Source: Bacillus amyloliquefaciens DSM 7 = ATCC 23350
GTDB taxonomy: Bacteria > Bacillota > Bacilli > Bacillales > Bacillaceae
Direction: 5' to 3'
Assembly: GCF_000196735.1 (NCBI RefSeq)
Contig: NC_014551.1
Coordinates: 3,219,001 to 3,283,000, forward strand
Length of the DNA stretch: 64,000 nucleotides
Part shown: one piece after another, positions 1-7,940 of the stretch
Layout of the letters: each line of letters opens with the position of its first letter
Numbering within the stretch: the stretch's first letter is position 1
Notes under the pieces: generated by a model
Databases searched by the model: none
What the model saw: the letters and a program-made list of their open reading frames with translations, nothing else
What the model was told of the DNA's origin: nothing
Translations under genes and position numbers: made by a program

Positions 1-964
1 TTTTGCCTTTTTTGTTTTTGCTGACCGGCTGTCCTTTGCGGTTCTTCGGCTCTTCAAGCCGGCCCTTTGATAAATTGACAAGCCATTTGATGGTATGAAA
101 AAGCGGCCATCCGAAACGGAAAGAGTACCAGATTGTCAGAATACAGATCATTAATACCAAGATTCCGATCAGCAAAAAGAGGGTTTTCATCACATTTCTC
201 AAAAATGACTTATTAAACTCATGATCGGGGATGTACACGGGGTTCGGCACCGACGCGACCATCCATTTCGTTTTATCGAGTCTTTTAAAAGAAATTTCCC
301 TCTTATAATTCCACGGCTTGGAATTGTATTTCAGCAATTCAAGCTCATTGACGGTGTTCCGCTCTTTTTTGGTGCTGTTGATATCTCCGAGCAGTCTGCC
401 GCTGTCCTCGAGAAGATAGACCGCCCCTTTTTCCCGTTTAATATAATCAACCGTGCTTTTTTTATATTGAGAAAGGGAAGCGAGGGACGGCTCCTGTGAT
501 TCGATGTAAGTGAGAAGCTGCTCGCTGGCGGATTTCCAGCCGAACAGAATCAAATAGGTCTCATTATTAATCGTGACCGTCCAGTAGTTCAGCTTGTAGT
601 TGTCAAAATTCCGGTACTGATAAATGGATAAGAGATCTTTTCTGCTGTAATGGCTCGGGACGTCTTTCGGCACTCTGTACGCGTAGTCCGTTTTTTCATT
701 GTCATTAATGATCTGCAGCCAGCCCTTCTGCTTTCTGACTGACATCTTTAAAAATTCATCGACATCCCATGTGCCGTCTTCATTTTTATCAAGCCACGCT
801 TCAAACGAGTCAGCCGTCGCTTTCGTCAGTCCCGCATTGGCTTCCGCTTCGCTGAAACGCCAATCCAAATAGAAAAAAGAAGCGACGGCCAAAACAGAGA
901 TCAGCAGGATGACAAGCAGCAGCTGCCCGAAAAAGTGGAGCAGAAATTTTCCGCGCATTCTCAT
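1..964 (-). CDS. yvrG: Sensor histidine kinase YvrG, N-terminal part (cut by window edge)
   Basis: About 321 N-terminal residues are visible; the kinase core lies beyond base 1. A first membrane segment spans residues 8-31, a roughly 230-residue extracellular sensor region follows, and a second membrane segment spans about 260-280, leading into the start of a HAMP-like linker. The start ATG at 962-964 overlaps the stop of yvrH (ATGA), with an AAAGGA Shine-Dalgarno upstream, so the two are translationally coupled. In B. subtilis YvrG phosphorylates YvrH (YvrHb), which affects cell-surface genes such as wapA and dlt. The family assignment rests on topology and on the adjacent YvrH; the missing half is only due to the window boundary. 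Confidence 0.85.
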   Translation of the reverse strand, partial: MRMRGKFLLHFFGQLLLVILLISVLAVASFFYLDWRFSEAEANAGLTKATADSFEAWLDKNEDGTWDVDEFLKMSVRKQKGWLQIINDNEKTDYAYRVPKDVPSHYSRKDLLSIYQYRNFDNYKLNYWTVTINNETYLILFGWKSASEQLLTYIESQEPSLASLSQYKKSTVDYIKREKGAVYLLEDSGRLLGDINSTKKERNTVNELELLKYNSKPWNYKREISFKRLDKTKWMVASVPNPVYIPDHEFNKSFLRNVMKTLFLLIGILVLMICILTIWYSFRFGWPLFHTIKWLVNLSKGRLEEPKNRKGQPVSKNKKGK

Positions 965-1680
965 GGGCGGGTTCCTTTTTCTCCTTGATCGGGAATAAAC
1001 CGATAGCCGAGGCCGCGCACCGTTACAATATAGGACGGATCGCTTGGGTCTTTTTCAATCTTTTCTCTGAGCTTGCGGATGTGCACCATGACGGTGTTGT
1101 TGTCGCCGTAAGACGGATATCCCCACACTTTTTCATAGATCTGGTCTTTTGAGAGCACCACATCAGGGTGTTCGCAGAAATATTGCAGCAATTGCAAAAG
1201 CTGTGCGGAGCAGCTGACGGGCTCGCCCCCGACAATCAGCTCGGCGTTTTGCGGCGAATAGGAAAAATGGCTGTATGAATACGTCTTCACCGCCGTTTTC
1301 TCTTCGCGCTTATAGGTTCTTTTTAACGTCGCCCTGATCCGCGCCGCCAATTCGAGCGGATTAAACGGCTTTGTTATATAATCATCAGCTCCCAATGCAA
1401 ATCCTGACAGCTTATCCGCATCAGAAGACCGGGCAGTCAGAAAAAAGATCGGAGCATCGGTATAGTTCCGGATTTCGGTGCATGCTTCAAAACCGGACAT
1501 GCCTTCCATCATCACATCCAGCACGAGCAGATCCGCGGTTTCATGTTTAACAAATTCAATCGCTTCCTCGGCGCTGCCGGCTGTCTTAATGTTGTGATAG
1601 CCTTCTTTGACGAGAACGCGTTTGACCATATCAACGATCGCCTTCTCATCGTCTACAATTAAAATTGACGCATTTTCCAC
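961..1680 (-). CDS. yvrH: OmpR/PhoB-family response regulator YvrH (YvrHb)
   Basis: 239 residues. The receiver domain starts ILIVDDEKAIVD, with phospho-acceptor Asp in LLVLDVMM and the conserved Lys in ITKPFNPLEL. A C-terminal winged helix (about 140-235) ends in the TVRGLGYRF signature of OmpR-type regulators. The start is GTG at 1678-1680 with an AAAGGA ribosome site. It is the first gene of a two-gene operon with yvrG, which it overlaps by 3 bases. In B. subtilis this regulator controls cell-surface maintenance genes. Confidence 0.92.
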   Translation of the reverse strand: MENASILIVDDEKAIVDMVKRVLVKEGYHNIKTAGSAEEAIEFVKHETADLLVLDVMMEGMSGFEACTEIRNYTDAPIFFLTARSSDADKLSGFALGADDYITKPFNPLELAARIRATLKRTYKREEKTAVKTYSYSHFSYSPQNAELIVGGEPVSCSAQLLQLLQYFCEHPDVVLSKDQIYEKVWGYPSYGDNNTVMVHIRKLREKIEKDPSDPSYIVTVRGLGYRFIPDQGEKGTRP

Positions 1681-1775
1681 CTTGGACGTTCCTTTCTCTT
1701 TGTTTTTTTCATCATATCATTATATGGTTAAGATTTGGTACTTTTTTAGTGCGGAGGTCTTGCGGGGAGACAGAA

Positions 1776-1812
1776 AAGAAAAACGAGACCGGATATCTTC
1801 TCTCGTTTTTCT
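1776..1812 (-). terminator. Intrinsic terminator after sigO-rsoA
   Basis: The inverted repeat AAAAACGAGA / TCTCGTTTTT (1779-1788 and 1801-1810) with a 12-base loop lies just downstream of rsoA on the minus strand and separates that operon from yvrH. Confidence 0.8.
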
Positions 1813-1853
1813 CGCGGTGGGCAGAGCGGTATATCAGTCATCCCGCCCTTTTG

Positions 1854-2090
1854 TCAGGAGTTTTCATTTATAAGATGTAGAATAAATTCCCAAAATCCAG
1901 GCACTTCCTGGCATAACAGCATGTCCGCTTTTTCAACTATTTTAATCTTTAATTCTTGTTCCAAATCTTCTCTTTCCTGGTAAGACGTATTGCTCAGTTT
2001 TTTTTTTATCATTGGCGAAAAACGTGATATCAAGAGTTCCATTTCGTCGATATCTGTTTTCTCTTTGTTGAAATCAAATGGCCCGTTCAC
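1854..2090 (-). CDS. rsoA: RsoA, co-sigma subunit of the SigO factor
   Basis: A 78-residue acidic and hydrophobic protein matching B. subtilis YvrHa/RsoA in size and position. RsoA supplies a sigma region-2-like function (core polymerase binding and -10 melting), which SigO needs. The stretch LISRFSPMIKKKLSNTSYQEREDLEQELKIKI resembles the conserved region 2 helix of sigma factors. Its ATG overlaps the sigO stop by 4 bases (ATGA), consistent with stoichiometric coupled translation. Two-protein sigma factors are uncommon. The function is transferred from the B. subtilis ortholog. Confidence 0.85.
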   Translation of the reverse strand: MNGPFDFNKEKTDIDEMELLISRFSPMIKKKLSNTSYQEREDLEQELKIKIVEKADMLLCQEVPGFWEFILHLINENS

Positions 2091-2665
2091 TGCTTATTTT
2101 CCCCCTTTTTTTGCTTGTCCAGCTGCTTTCTCAGATTGCCGAGCCCTTTTTTATGAATATTGGAAATGTTCTGCCGGGATTCCCCCAGCGACTCGGCAAT
2201 CTCCTTCATCGTCGCTCCGTGAAGGTAAATATTCGTCAGCACACTTTTTTGTTTATCGGTTAATGTCTGAAGCGCTTCATATAAATCCCGGTTTTGGACA
2301 TGCTGGCTCAAATCTCCCTGCTGCCGCAGAAACTCTTCATACGCGTCTTTTCCCATTTCATAGGGAAGCGTTTCACCTCCTTCCGGCTGATCAACCGTCA
2401 GCGGATAGCGCTTCTGATTTTTGCGGATGCGCTTGTCAAAGTCGATGGAGAAAATCCGGATCATAGAGTTCATATATTTGATGATCCGGATTTCCTTATA
2501 AAACTGCTTAAAATGTTCGTCCAGTGATTTTGCATCTTTCTCGTCTGAATGTTCCAGCACATTTTTAAATTTCTCGTAATGCTTGGGGTCACTTAAAAAA
2601 TGTTTGACGATCGGATGTTTCATGATTTCCTTGCATTTTGACCGTAAAAGAACTTGATAGTCCAT
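2087..2665 (-). CDS. sigO: RNA polymerase sigma factor SigO (YvrI)
   Basis: 192 residues. The C-terminal third carries a sigma region 4 helix-turn-helix (ATMKEIAESLGESRQNISNIHKKGL, about residues 155-178), which recognises -35 elements. In B. subtilis SigO acts with RsoA under acid stress to transcribe oxdC, yvrJ and its own operon, and is held off by YvrL. All of these partners are present here: rsoA overlaps downstream, and yvrJ-oxdC-yvrL lie divergently. The start ATG at 2663-2665 is preceded by an AGGAGG-type site. Confidence 0.92.
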   Translation of the reverse strand: MDYQVLLRSKCKEIMKHPIVKHFLSDPKHYEKFKNVLEHSDEKDAKSLDEHFKQFYKEIRIIKYMNSMIRIFSIDFDKRIRKNQKRYPLTVDQPEGGETLPYEMGKDAYEEFLRQQGDLSQHVQNRDLYEALQTLTDKQKSVLTNIYLHGATMKEIAESLGESRQNISNIHKKGLGNLRKQLDKQKKGENKQ

Positions 2666-2864
2666 AAAACCGCCTCCTATTTAAATTAAATGAAAGAAAG
2701 CAAAAAAAAGTAAACTACTCCTTTCCGACTAAGGTTTTACACTCCTTATGTCCCGGTTTTTCCGGAACAAAAAAAGACTCTCAGCCCGGATATCAGGTTT
2801 ACAAGAGCCGCTCTTTCTTTCACTTATATACATGACTGCAGGTCAAGTCAGGAGGTGGCTGATA

Positions 2865-3020
2865 ATGGATCAGGTTTTTATAGAAGAAGCAGTCAGACAG
2901 ATCGGCAATCTCGGCTTTCCGGCTCTGATTGCCATGTACCTTCTCACCCGGTTTGAGAAGAAATTTGACGCCCTGATCGAGCTGATGACGGAACTGAAAG
3001 ACCAGAAGATGAAAAATTAA
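2865..3020 (+). CDS. yvrJ: YvrJ family small membrane protein
   Basis: 51 residues: MDQVFIEEAVRQIGNLGFPALIAMYLL then a charged tail with RFEKKFDALIELMTELK. There is one predicted membrane segment (about 12-27) followed by an amphipathic helix, as in the YvrJ/BhlA-like small protein family. I chose the ATG at 2865 because a strong AGGAGGTGG lies 7-8 bases upstream; a longer reading frame from 2748 has no such site. It is the first gene divergent from sigO and is a known SigO-RsoA target in B. subtilis. Its biochemical role is unknown; the resemblance to holin-like proteins is only structural. Confidence 0.85.
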   Translation: MDQVFIEEAVRQIGNLGFPALIAMYLLTRFEKKFDALIELMTELKDQKMKN

Positions 3021-3138
3021 TTTTCAAACGAAGTTGACTTTTCATCGGAACGCATCACTTAACAAAGCAGAAGGGAAAACGAAAGGCCTTTCACATTCTC
3101 TTTCTGAAAAAAACAAAGCTTGAGAGGAGACGATTTAC

Positions 3139-4299
3139 ATGTCAAAAGAAAACAACTGCAATATCCCGCAGCCGATCAGAGGAGATAAAGGGGCGACCGT
3201 CACGATTCCGCGCAACCTTGAAAGAGACCGCCAAAATCCGGATATGCTGGTGCCGCCGGAAACGGATCACGGCACAGTGGATAATATGAAATTCTCTTTC
3301 TCAGATGTGCACAACCGGCTGGAAAAGGGCGGATACGCGCGTGAGGTGACCGTTCGCGAGCTGCCGATTTCTAAAAATCTCGCATCTGTCAACATGCGTT
3401 TAAAACCGGGCGCCATCCGTGAGCTGCACTGGCATAAAGAAGCGGAATGGGCTTATATGCTGACGGGCAAAGCGCGGATCACGATTGTCGATGAGCAGGG
3501 GCGCAGTTTTATCGATGACGTGAAGGAAGGAGATCTGTGGTACTTCCCGTCAGGTCTGCCGCACTCCATTCAGGCGCTGAAAGAAGGCTGTGAATTCCTC
3601 TTAGTCTTTGATGACGGCTCATTCTCAGAAAACAGCACATTCCAAGTGACTGACTGGCTTGCCCACACGCCGCTTGATGTCATCGCCAACAACTTCGGGG
3701 TTTCAGAAAAAGACCTTGCCGGCCTGCCGCGGAAAGAAAAATATATCTTTGAAGAGCCTGTTCCCGGAAAGCTGAAAGATGACATTGTGGAAGGGCCGAA
3801 CGGCGAAGTGCCTTACCCGTTCACTTACCGTCTGCTGGATGAAGGCCCGACTGCTGAGACGGACGGCGGCAAAGTATATATCGCGGATTCCACAAACTTC
3901 AAAGTGTCCAAAACGATCGCTTCAGCGCTTGTCGTGGTCGAACCGGGCGCAATGAGAGAGCTGCACTGGCATCCGAATACGCATGAATGGCAGTATTATA
4001 TTTCCGGGAAAGGCCGGATGACGGTTTTTGCTTCGGACGGCCATGCGAGAACATTTAACTATCAGGCCGGGGATGTCGGTTACGTTCCGTTCGCAATGGG
4101 CCACTATGTGGAGAACCTGGGAGATGAGCCGCTCGTCTTCTTGGAAATCTTCAAAGATGACCATTATGCCGATGTGTCTCTGAACCAATGGCTCGCCATG
4201 CTTCCTGAGAAATTCGTCCAGCAGCATCTTGAACTGGGCAAAGACTTTACCGACATTCTTTCGAAAGAGAAACATCCAGTCGTCAAAAAGAAATGCTGA
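3139..4299 (+). CDS. oxdC: Oxalate decarboxylase OxdC (bicupin, Mn-dependent)
   Basis: 386 residues, the normal family length. It converts oxalate to formate and CO2, consuming a proton, which fits an acid-stress role. Two cupin domains are visible: the first with ELHWHKEAEW (His97, His99, Glu103) and PHSI, the second with ELHWHPNTHEW and GHYVE, giving both manganese sites. The flexible lid reads SENST with a glutamate, the residue that distinguishes decarboxylase from oxidase. A GAGAGGAG Shine-Dalgarno precedes the ATG. The gene sits between yvrJ and yvrL in the SigO-dependent locus. Confidence 0.96.
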   Translation: MSKENNCNIPQPIRGDKGATVTIPRNLERDRQNPDMLVPPETDHGTVDNMKFSFSDVHNRLEKGGYAREVTVRELPISKNLASVNMRLKPGAIRELHWHKEAEWAYMLTGKARITIVDEQGRSFIDDVKEGDLWYFPSGLPHSIQALKEGCEFLLVFDDGSFSENSTFQVTDWLAHTPLDVIANNFGVSEKDLAGLPRKEKYIFEEPVPGKLKDDIVEGPNGEVPYPFTYRLLDEGPTAETDGGKVYIADSTNFKVSKTIASALVVVEPGAMRELHWHPNTHEWQYYISGKGRMTVFASDGHARTFNYQAGDVGYVPFAMGHYVENLGDEPLVFLEIFKDDHYADVSLNQWLAMLPEKFVQQHLELGKDFTDILSKEKHPVVKKKC

Positions 4300-4310
4300 A
4301 GACACACATT

Positions 4311-4337
4311 GACTTGCAGAGTTCATCTCTGCAAGTC
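4311..4337 (+). promoter_or_regulatory. Perfect 11-bp hairpin between oxdC and yvrL
   Basis: GACTTGCAGAG / CTCTGCAAGTC with a TTCAT loop lies 12 bases after the oxdC stop. It lacks a following U run, so it is more likely an RNA-stability or partial-attenuation element than a full terminator. Confidence 0.55.
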
Positions 4338-4364
4338 TCCTCTATGTGAAAAGGAGCTGAGCAG

Positions 4365-4787
4365 ATGATCAATCAAAACGGGCCGAAATTGTTTTTTTTC
4401 CGGGTGCTCACGTATGCCCTGGCAGCGGCCGCTGTATTATTCGGGTATTTCATCGTGATGATGACCGTATTTTCATTAGCCGGGACGAGCTACGGATCGA
4501 TGGCGTACGTCCTGCTTTTTTCTGTGCTTTTTATTCTTCTCGGGTTATGTTTTGAACCGCTTGAGCGGCTGATGGTACATAGTTTTACCTTTTTCAGGAC
4601 GGGCAGGCTGCCTTTTCTTCTTTTAGCCAGCACCGTTCAGCTGCTGTTTCTTTGGATGACCGCGTATACGACGGATAAACTGATTGAAAAGATTTGGCTG
4701 TCAACGACCGAGGAGCTGATTGTGGCTGGGGTTTTTTTCGTGTTGGATAAATGCGTCTCCGTGCAGAAACAAACTCAGGCGCAATAA
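4365..4787 (+). CDS. rsiO: YvrL, membrane inhibitor of SigO (anti-sigma role)
   Basis: 140 residues with four strongly hydrophobic segments (about 13-37, 45-65, 83-103 and 110-128) and no recognisable enzymatic motif. It matches B. subtilis YvrL/RsiO by size, topology and position directly after oxdC. YvrL keeps SigO-RsoA inactive until the cell meets acid stress. The start ATG follows AAAAGGAGC. As the last gene of the yvrJ-oxdC-yvrL series it would give negative feedback on its own sigma factor. The function is transferred by synteny. Confidence 0.85.
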   Translation: MINQNGPKLFFFRVLTYALAAAAVLFGYFIVMMTVFSLAGTSYGSMAYVLLFSVLFILLGLCFEPLERLMVHSFTFFRTGRLPFLLLASTVQLLFLWMTAYTTDKLIEKIWLSTTEELIVAGVFFVLDKCVSVQKQTQAQ

Positions 4788-4819
4788 AAAAACGCAGGCC
4801 GAAATGGCTCTGCGTTTTT
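4786..4819. terminator. Bidirectional terminator between yvrL and fhuC
   Basis: AAAACGCAGGCC and GGCTCTGCGTTTTT form a stem with A and T runs on the two flanks, between convergent genes. Confidence 0.85.
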
Positions 4820-4823
4820 ACCG

Positions 4824-5627
4824 TCATACCGAGGCGTTTTCATGCTGGATTAAATCGTAGGTTAAGCAGACGGGTTTGTTCGTGCGCGGGTCTTTTACGA
4901 TCTGTGCGTCAATCTGAAACACGTCTTCCAATATGCCGGGCGTCATGACTTCCTCCGCCGTCCCTTCCTTGATGACGCGTCCTTTTTTCAGCGCGATCAT
5001 ATAATGGGAAAAACGGGCGGCATGGTTCAGATCATGAATGACCATTAAAATGGTTCGTCCCTGCTCTTTGTTTAATTTGTCCAGCAGCTGCAGAATTTCC
5101 AGCTGATGGGCAAGATCTAAGTAAGTAGTCGGTTCATCAAGAAGCAGCAGCTCCGTTTCTTGAGCGAGCGCCATTGCGATCCACACACGCTGCCGCTGCC
5201 CGCCGGAAAGCGCTTCGATCGGCCGGTCGTAAAATTCGGCCATCCCCGTCTCTTCAAGCGCCCATTTGACCATGTCACGATCTTTATCACTCAAGCGGCC
5301 CATTCCGGACTGATGCGGAAATCTGCCGTAAGAAACAAGTTCGTATACAGTCAGCCCGCTCGGCGCTTCAGGCGTCTGCGGAAGGATTGCCATTTCCTTG
5401 GCGATGTCCTTCGTTGATTTTTTCATGATCGCCTGTCCGTTTAAATAGACGGCGCCGGATTTCGGTTTCATGATTCTTGACATCGTCTTAAGAACCGTCG
5501 ATTTTCCGCAGCCGTTTGGACCGATCAGCGTTGTAATTTTCCCTTTCGGTATGGCGATATCCAATTCTTTCGCTATCAGACGGTCACCATAACCGACAGT
5601 AAGCTGTTCCGCCGATAATGAGTTCAT
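4824..5627 (-). CDS. fhuC: Ferrichrome ABC importer ATPase FhuC
   Basis: 267 residues. Walker A is GPNGCGKST (36-44), the signature is LSGGQRQRVWIAMAL, and Walker B is LLLLDEPTTYLDL; this is the FecE/FhuC-type ATPase of iron-siderophore importers. It energises the FhuB/FhuG permease for Fe(III)-hydroxamate uptake. It is the third gene of the minus-strand operon fhuB-fhuG-fhuC, 18 bases after fhuG, as in B. subtilis. Fur control comes from the box upstream of fhuB. Confidence 0.93.
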   Translation of the reverse strand: MNSLSAEQLTVGYGDRLIAKELDIAIPKGKITTLIGPNGCGKSTVLKTMSRIMKPKSGAVYLNGQAIMKKSTKDIAKEMAILPQTPEAPSGLTVYELVSYGRFPHQSGMGRLSDKDRDMVKWALEETGMAEFYDRPIEALSGGQRQRVWIAMALAQETELLLLDEPTTYLDLAHQLEILQLLDKLNKEQGRTILMVIHDLNHAARFSHYMIALKKGRVIKEGTAEEVMTPGILEDVFQIDAQIVKDPRTNKPVCLTYDLIQHENASV

Positions 5628-5645
5628 CGCGGCAGTCTCCCTCCT

Positions 5646-6656
5646 TTATTTCGCTTTCATCAGCAAATATATAAAATACGGCGCGCCGAGTACGGAAATC
5701 ACCAAGCCGACGGGAACTTCGAACGTCACAAGGACATTTCTCGCCAGCGTATCGGCAAGGAGAAATAAAAATGCGCCGATCAAAGCTGAAACCGGAATAA
5801 GCGTCTGGTGGCGCGGCCCGGTAAGCCTTCTGGCCAAATGCGGCGCAATCAGTCCGAGAAAAGCGATTCCGCCGGCTGCCGCAACACATGACGCCGTCAG
5901 GGCGACAGCGGAAATCAGCAGAACGCGCCGCTCCTTTTCAACCCGGGTGCCAAGTCCCACAGCCAGCTGGTCACCAAGCTGCAGCACATTTAAATACCTC
6001 GCTTTATACAGACTGAACGGCAGAAGAACCAGCAGCCACGGCAAAATCGACAGCACCATTTTCCAATTGGCGTTCCAAATCGAACCGGAAATCCATACAA
6101 GCGCCTGCATGAAATCCCGCGGGTCCATTTTCAGCTGAAAAATCAAGAGCAGCGCATTAAACCCCGCATTAACGCCAATCCCGACCAAAATGAGCCGGAC
6201 GGGTGAGACACCTTTTTTCCAAGCCAGCACGTAGATGAGAAACGCAGCCAGAAAAGCTCCCGCCAAAGCGCTCACTGGAAGCAGCCATGTACTGAACATG
6301 CTTAAATCAACAGCGGACCCTTGGAAAAAGAAAATAAACAGAACGACCGCCAATGATGCTCCGGCGTTAATACCGAGAATGCCCGGCTCCGCCAAGTCAT
6401 TTTGAGACACGCTTTGAAAAATCGCGCCTGCAACCGCGATCCCGGCGCCGACCAGCAATGACAGCACCATGCGCGGGAGTCTGAATTCAAATAAAACAAG
6501 CTGATCCCGGGCATCGCCTTGTCCGAAAAAGACTCGTAACGTATCGAGAGGCGCAATCCGGATCACACCCATATTTAAGCTGATAAAAAAGACGATGCAT
6601 ATGAGCAATAACGTAACGGCCGCGACCGCCAGCGGTTTTTTCGATTTCACATTCAT
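5646..6656 (-). CDS. fhuG: Ferrichrome ABC importer permease FhuG
   Basis: 336 residues, FecCD-type permease with about nine to ten membrane segments. The GAGIAVAGAIFQSVSQNDLAEPGILGINAGA stretch is the family hallmark, and the loop near FLGLIAPHLARRL contacts the ATPase. It pairs with FhuB to form the channel. Its ATG overlaps the fhuB stop (TAATG), so translation is coupled. Confidence 0.92.
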   Translation of the reverse strand: MNVKSKKPLAVAAVTLLLICIVFFISLNMGVIRIAPLDTLRVFFGQGDARDQLVLFEFRLPRMVLSLLVGAGIAVAGAIFQSVSQNDLAEPGILGINAGASLAVVLFIFFFQGSAVDLSMFSTWLLPVSALAGAFLAAFLIYVLAWKKGVSPVRLILVGIGVNAGFNALLLIFQLKMDPRDFMQALVWISGSIWNANWKMVLSILPWLLVLLPFSLYKARYLNVLQLGDQLAVGLGTRVEKERRVLLISAVALTASCVAAAGGIAFLGLIAPHLARRLTGPRHQTLIPVSALIGAFLFLLADTLARNVLVTFEVPVGLVISVLGAPYFIYLLMKAK

Positions 6657-7720
6657 TACAGCCCTCTCCTTTCCCTGCGCGCCAAATAAAAGAAAAAGGG
6701 AACGCCGATAAGGGCGGTTAAAGCGCCGACCGGTGTTTCAAACGGCGCATTGACGAGTCTTGCGGCAATATCACTGAAGACTAACAGAACGGCGCCGAAT
6801 ACCGCGGAACAAGGAATAATCCACCTATAATCGACCCCGACTAAAAATCGGGTGATATGCGGAATCACCAAGCCGATAAAAGAAATGGCTCCGGCGACTG
6901 AGACTGAAGCCCCTGTCAGCAGGACAACGACAAACATTCCGATTACTTTCACAAGCGCCGTATACTGCCCGAGCCCTTTGGCCAGCTCCTCACCCAAGCT
7001 CAGCACTGTCACTGAGCGCGCAATCAAAAAGGCAAGCAAAAGGCCGATGACCCCGACTGCCAATAGCAGCTGCACGCCTTCCCATTTCACGGACGCGACT
7101 CCCCCGGCATACCAGAACTTCACATCCTGGGCGACGTCAAACCGGATCGCAATCGCGCTTGAAAGCCCAGTCAAGAAATAGCCGACTGCCGTACCGGCCA
7201 GCGCGAGCTTCACAGGTGTCAGCCCGCCTTTTGAAAACAGGCCGATGCCAAAAACAATAAGCGCCCCGATTCCCGCTCCCGCAAAGGACCACAAGACAAG
7301 CCCCGCTGCAGACAGCCCCGGAAAAAAAGCAAATGCACAAGCGATCGCAAAGCCGGACCCCGAAGTCACCCCCATAATGGAAGGCTCAGCAAGCGGGTTC
7401 CGCGTCAGCCCCTGCATGATTGCCCCGGACACAGCTAAAAAAGCCCCGACGAGCGCTGCGGCGGCGGTTCTCGGCAGCCTCAGATCGCGTATGATTTGAT
7501 GAGATGTATTTTGCGGCTGAAAGTGAAAGAGAGCGTTCCACACCGTCCGCAGATGAATATCAGCGGCTCCGATGGAAACAGACAAAACTGCGCCGATCAA
7601 TAAAACCGCAATACCGGCAAAAAGCAGCACAGCCGCTCTGAATGAACGCGCCGTCCACTGGATTTCGCTCCCTGACGCTCCTTGAGCCGTCATTGTCTGT
7701 TTCTTTTTTAATAGACCCAA
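6656..7720 (-). CDS. fhuB: Ferrichrome ABC importer permease FhuB
   Basis: About 354 residues, FecCD-type permease. The diagnostic GAFLAVSGAIMQGLTRNPLAEPSIMGVTSG and FIGLVIPHITRFL motifs are visible. The best start is the TTG at 7718-7720, 8 bases after AAAGGAAG; a GTG three bases upstream is equally possible, while the longest reading frame (TTG at 7747) would place the Shine-Dalgarno inside the gene. It is the first gene of fhuBGC, divergent from fhuD, with an exact Fur box about 40 bases upstream. Confidence 0.9.
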   Translation of the reverse strand: MGLLKKKQTMTAQGASGSEIQWTARSFRAAVLLFAGIAVLLIGAVLSVSIGAADIHLRTVWNALFHFQPQNTSHQIIRDLRLPRTAAAALVGAFLAVSGAIMQGLTRNPLAEPSIMGVTSGSGFAIACAFAFFPGLSAAGLVLWSFAGAGIGALIVFGIGLFSKGGLTPVKLALAGTAVGYFLTGLSSAIAIRFDVAQDVKFWYAGGVASVKWEGVQLLLAVGVIGLLLAFLIARSVTVLSLGEELAKGLGQYTALVKVIGMFVVVLLTGASVSVAGAISFIGLVIPHITRFLVGVDYRWIIPCSAVFGAVLLVFSDIAARLVNAPFETPVGALTALIGVPFFFYLARRERRGL

Positions 7721-7756
7721 CACTCGTTCTTCCTTTCTCCAAGACAAGAATGTTAA

Positions 7757-7771
7757 TGATAATGATTATCA
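7757..7771. promoter_or_regulatory. Fur box for fhuBGC
   Basis: TGATAATGATTATCA is a perfect match to the classic 7-1-7 Fur operator of Bacillus and lies just upstream of fhuB, implying iron repression. Confidence 0.92.
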
Positions 7772-7880
7772 ATGACTTGTTTCAGTATAGCACTATTTTC
7801 TTCTCTTTTAATAGACCTAATTTCATATAAAAAAGAAAGTTTTTCTTAAAAAAGAGCGTGCTTCTCTATGAAAGCAGTGA

Positions 7881-7912
7881 TATAATCACACTGATAATGA
7901 TTCTCTTTATCA
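7881..7912 (+). promoter_or_regulatory. fhuD promoter -10 and Fur box
   Basis: A TATAAT (7881-7886) is followed at once by TGATAATGATTCTCTTTATCA (7892-7912), which contains a good Fur half-site with a degenerate partner. Placed around the start point, it would repress fhuD when iron is plentiful. Confidence 0.8.
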
Positions 7913-7940
7913 CTATTTTTTATGAAAGAAGGAATGCCAG

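Noticed and set aside
2748..2864. Longer N terminus for YvrJ
   Set aside because: No ribosome site precedes the upstream ATG, the added residues are basic and unlike the family, and AGGAGGTGG precedes the ATG at 2865.
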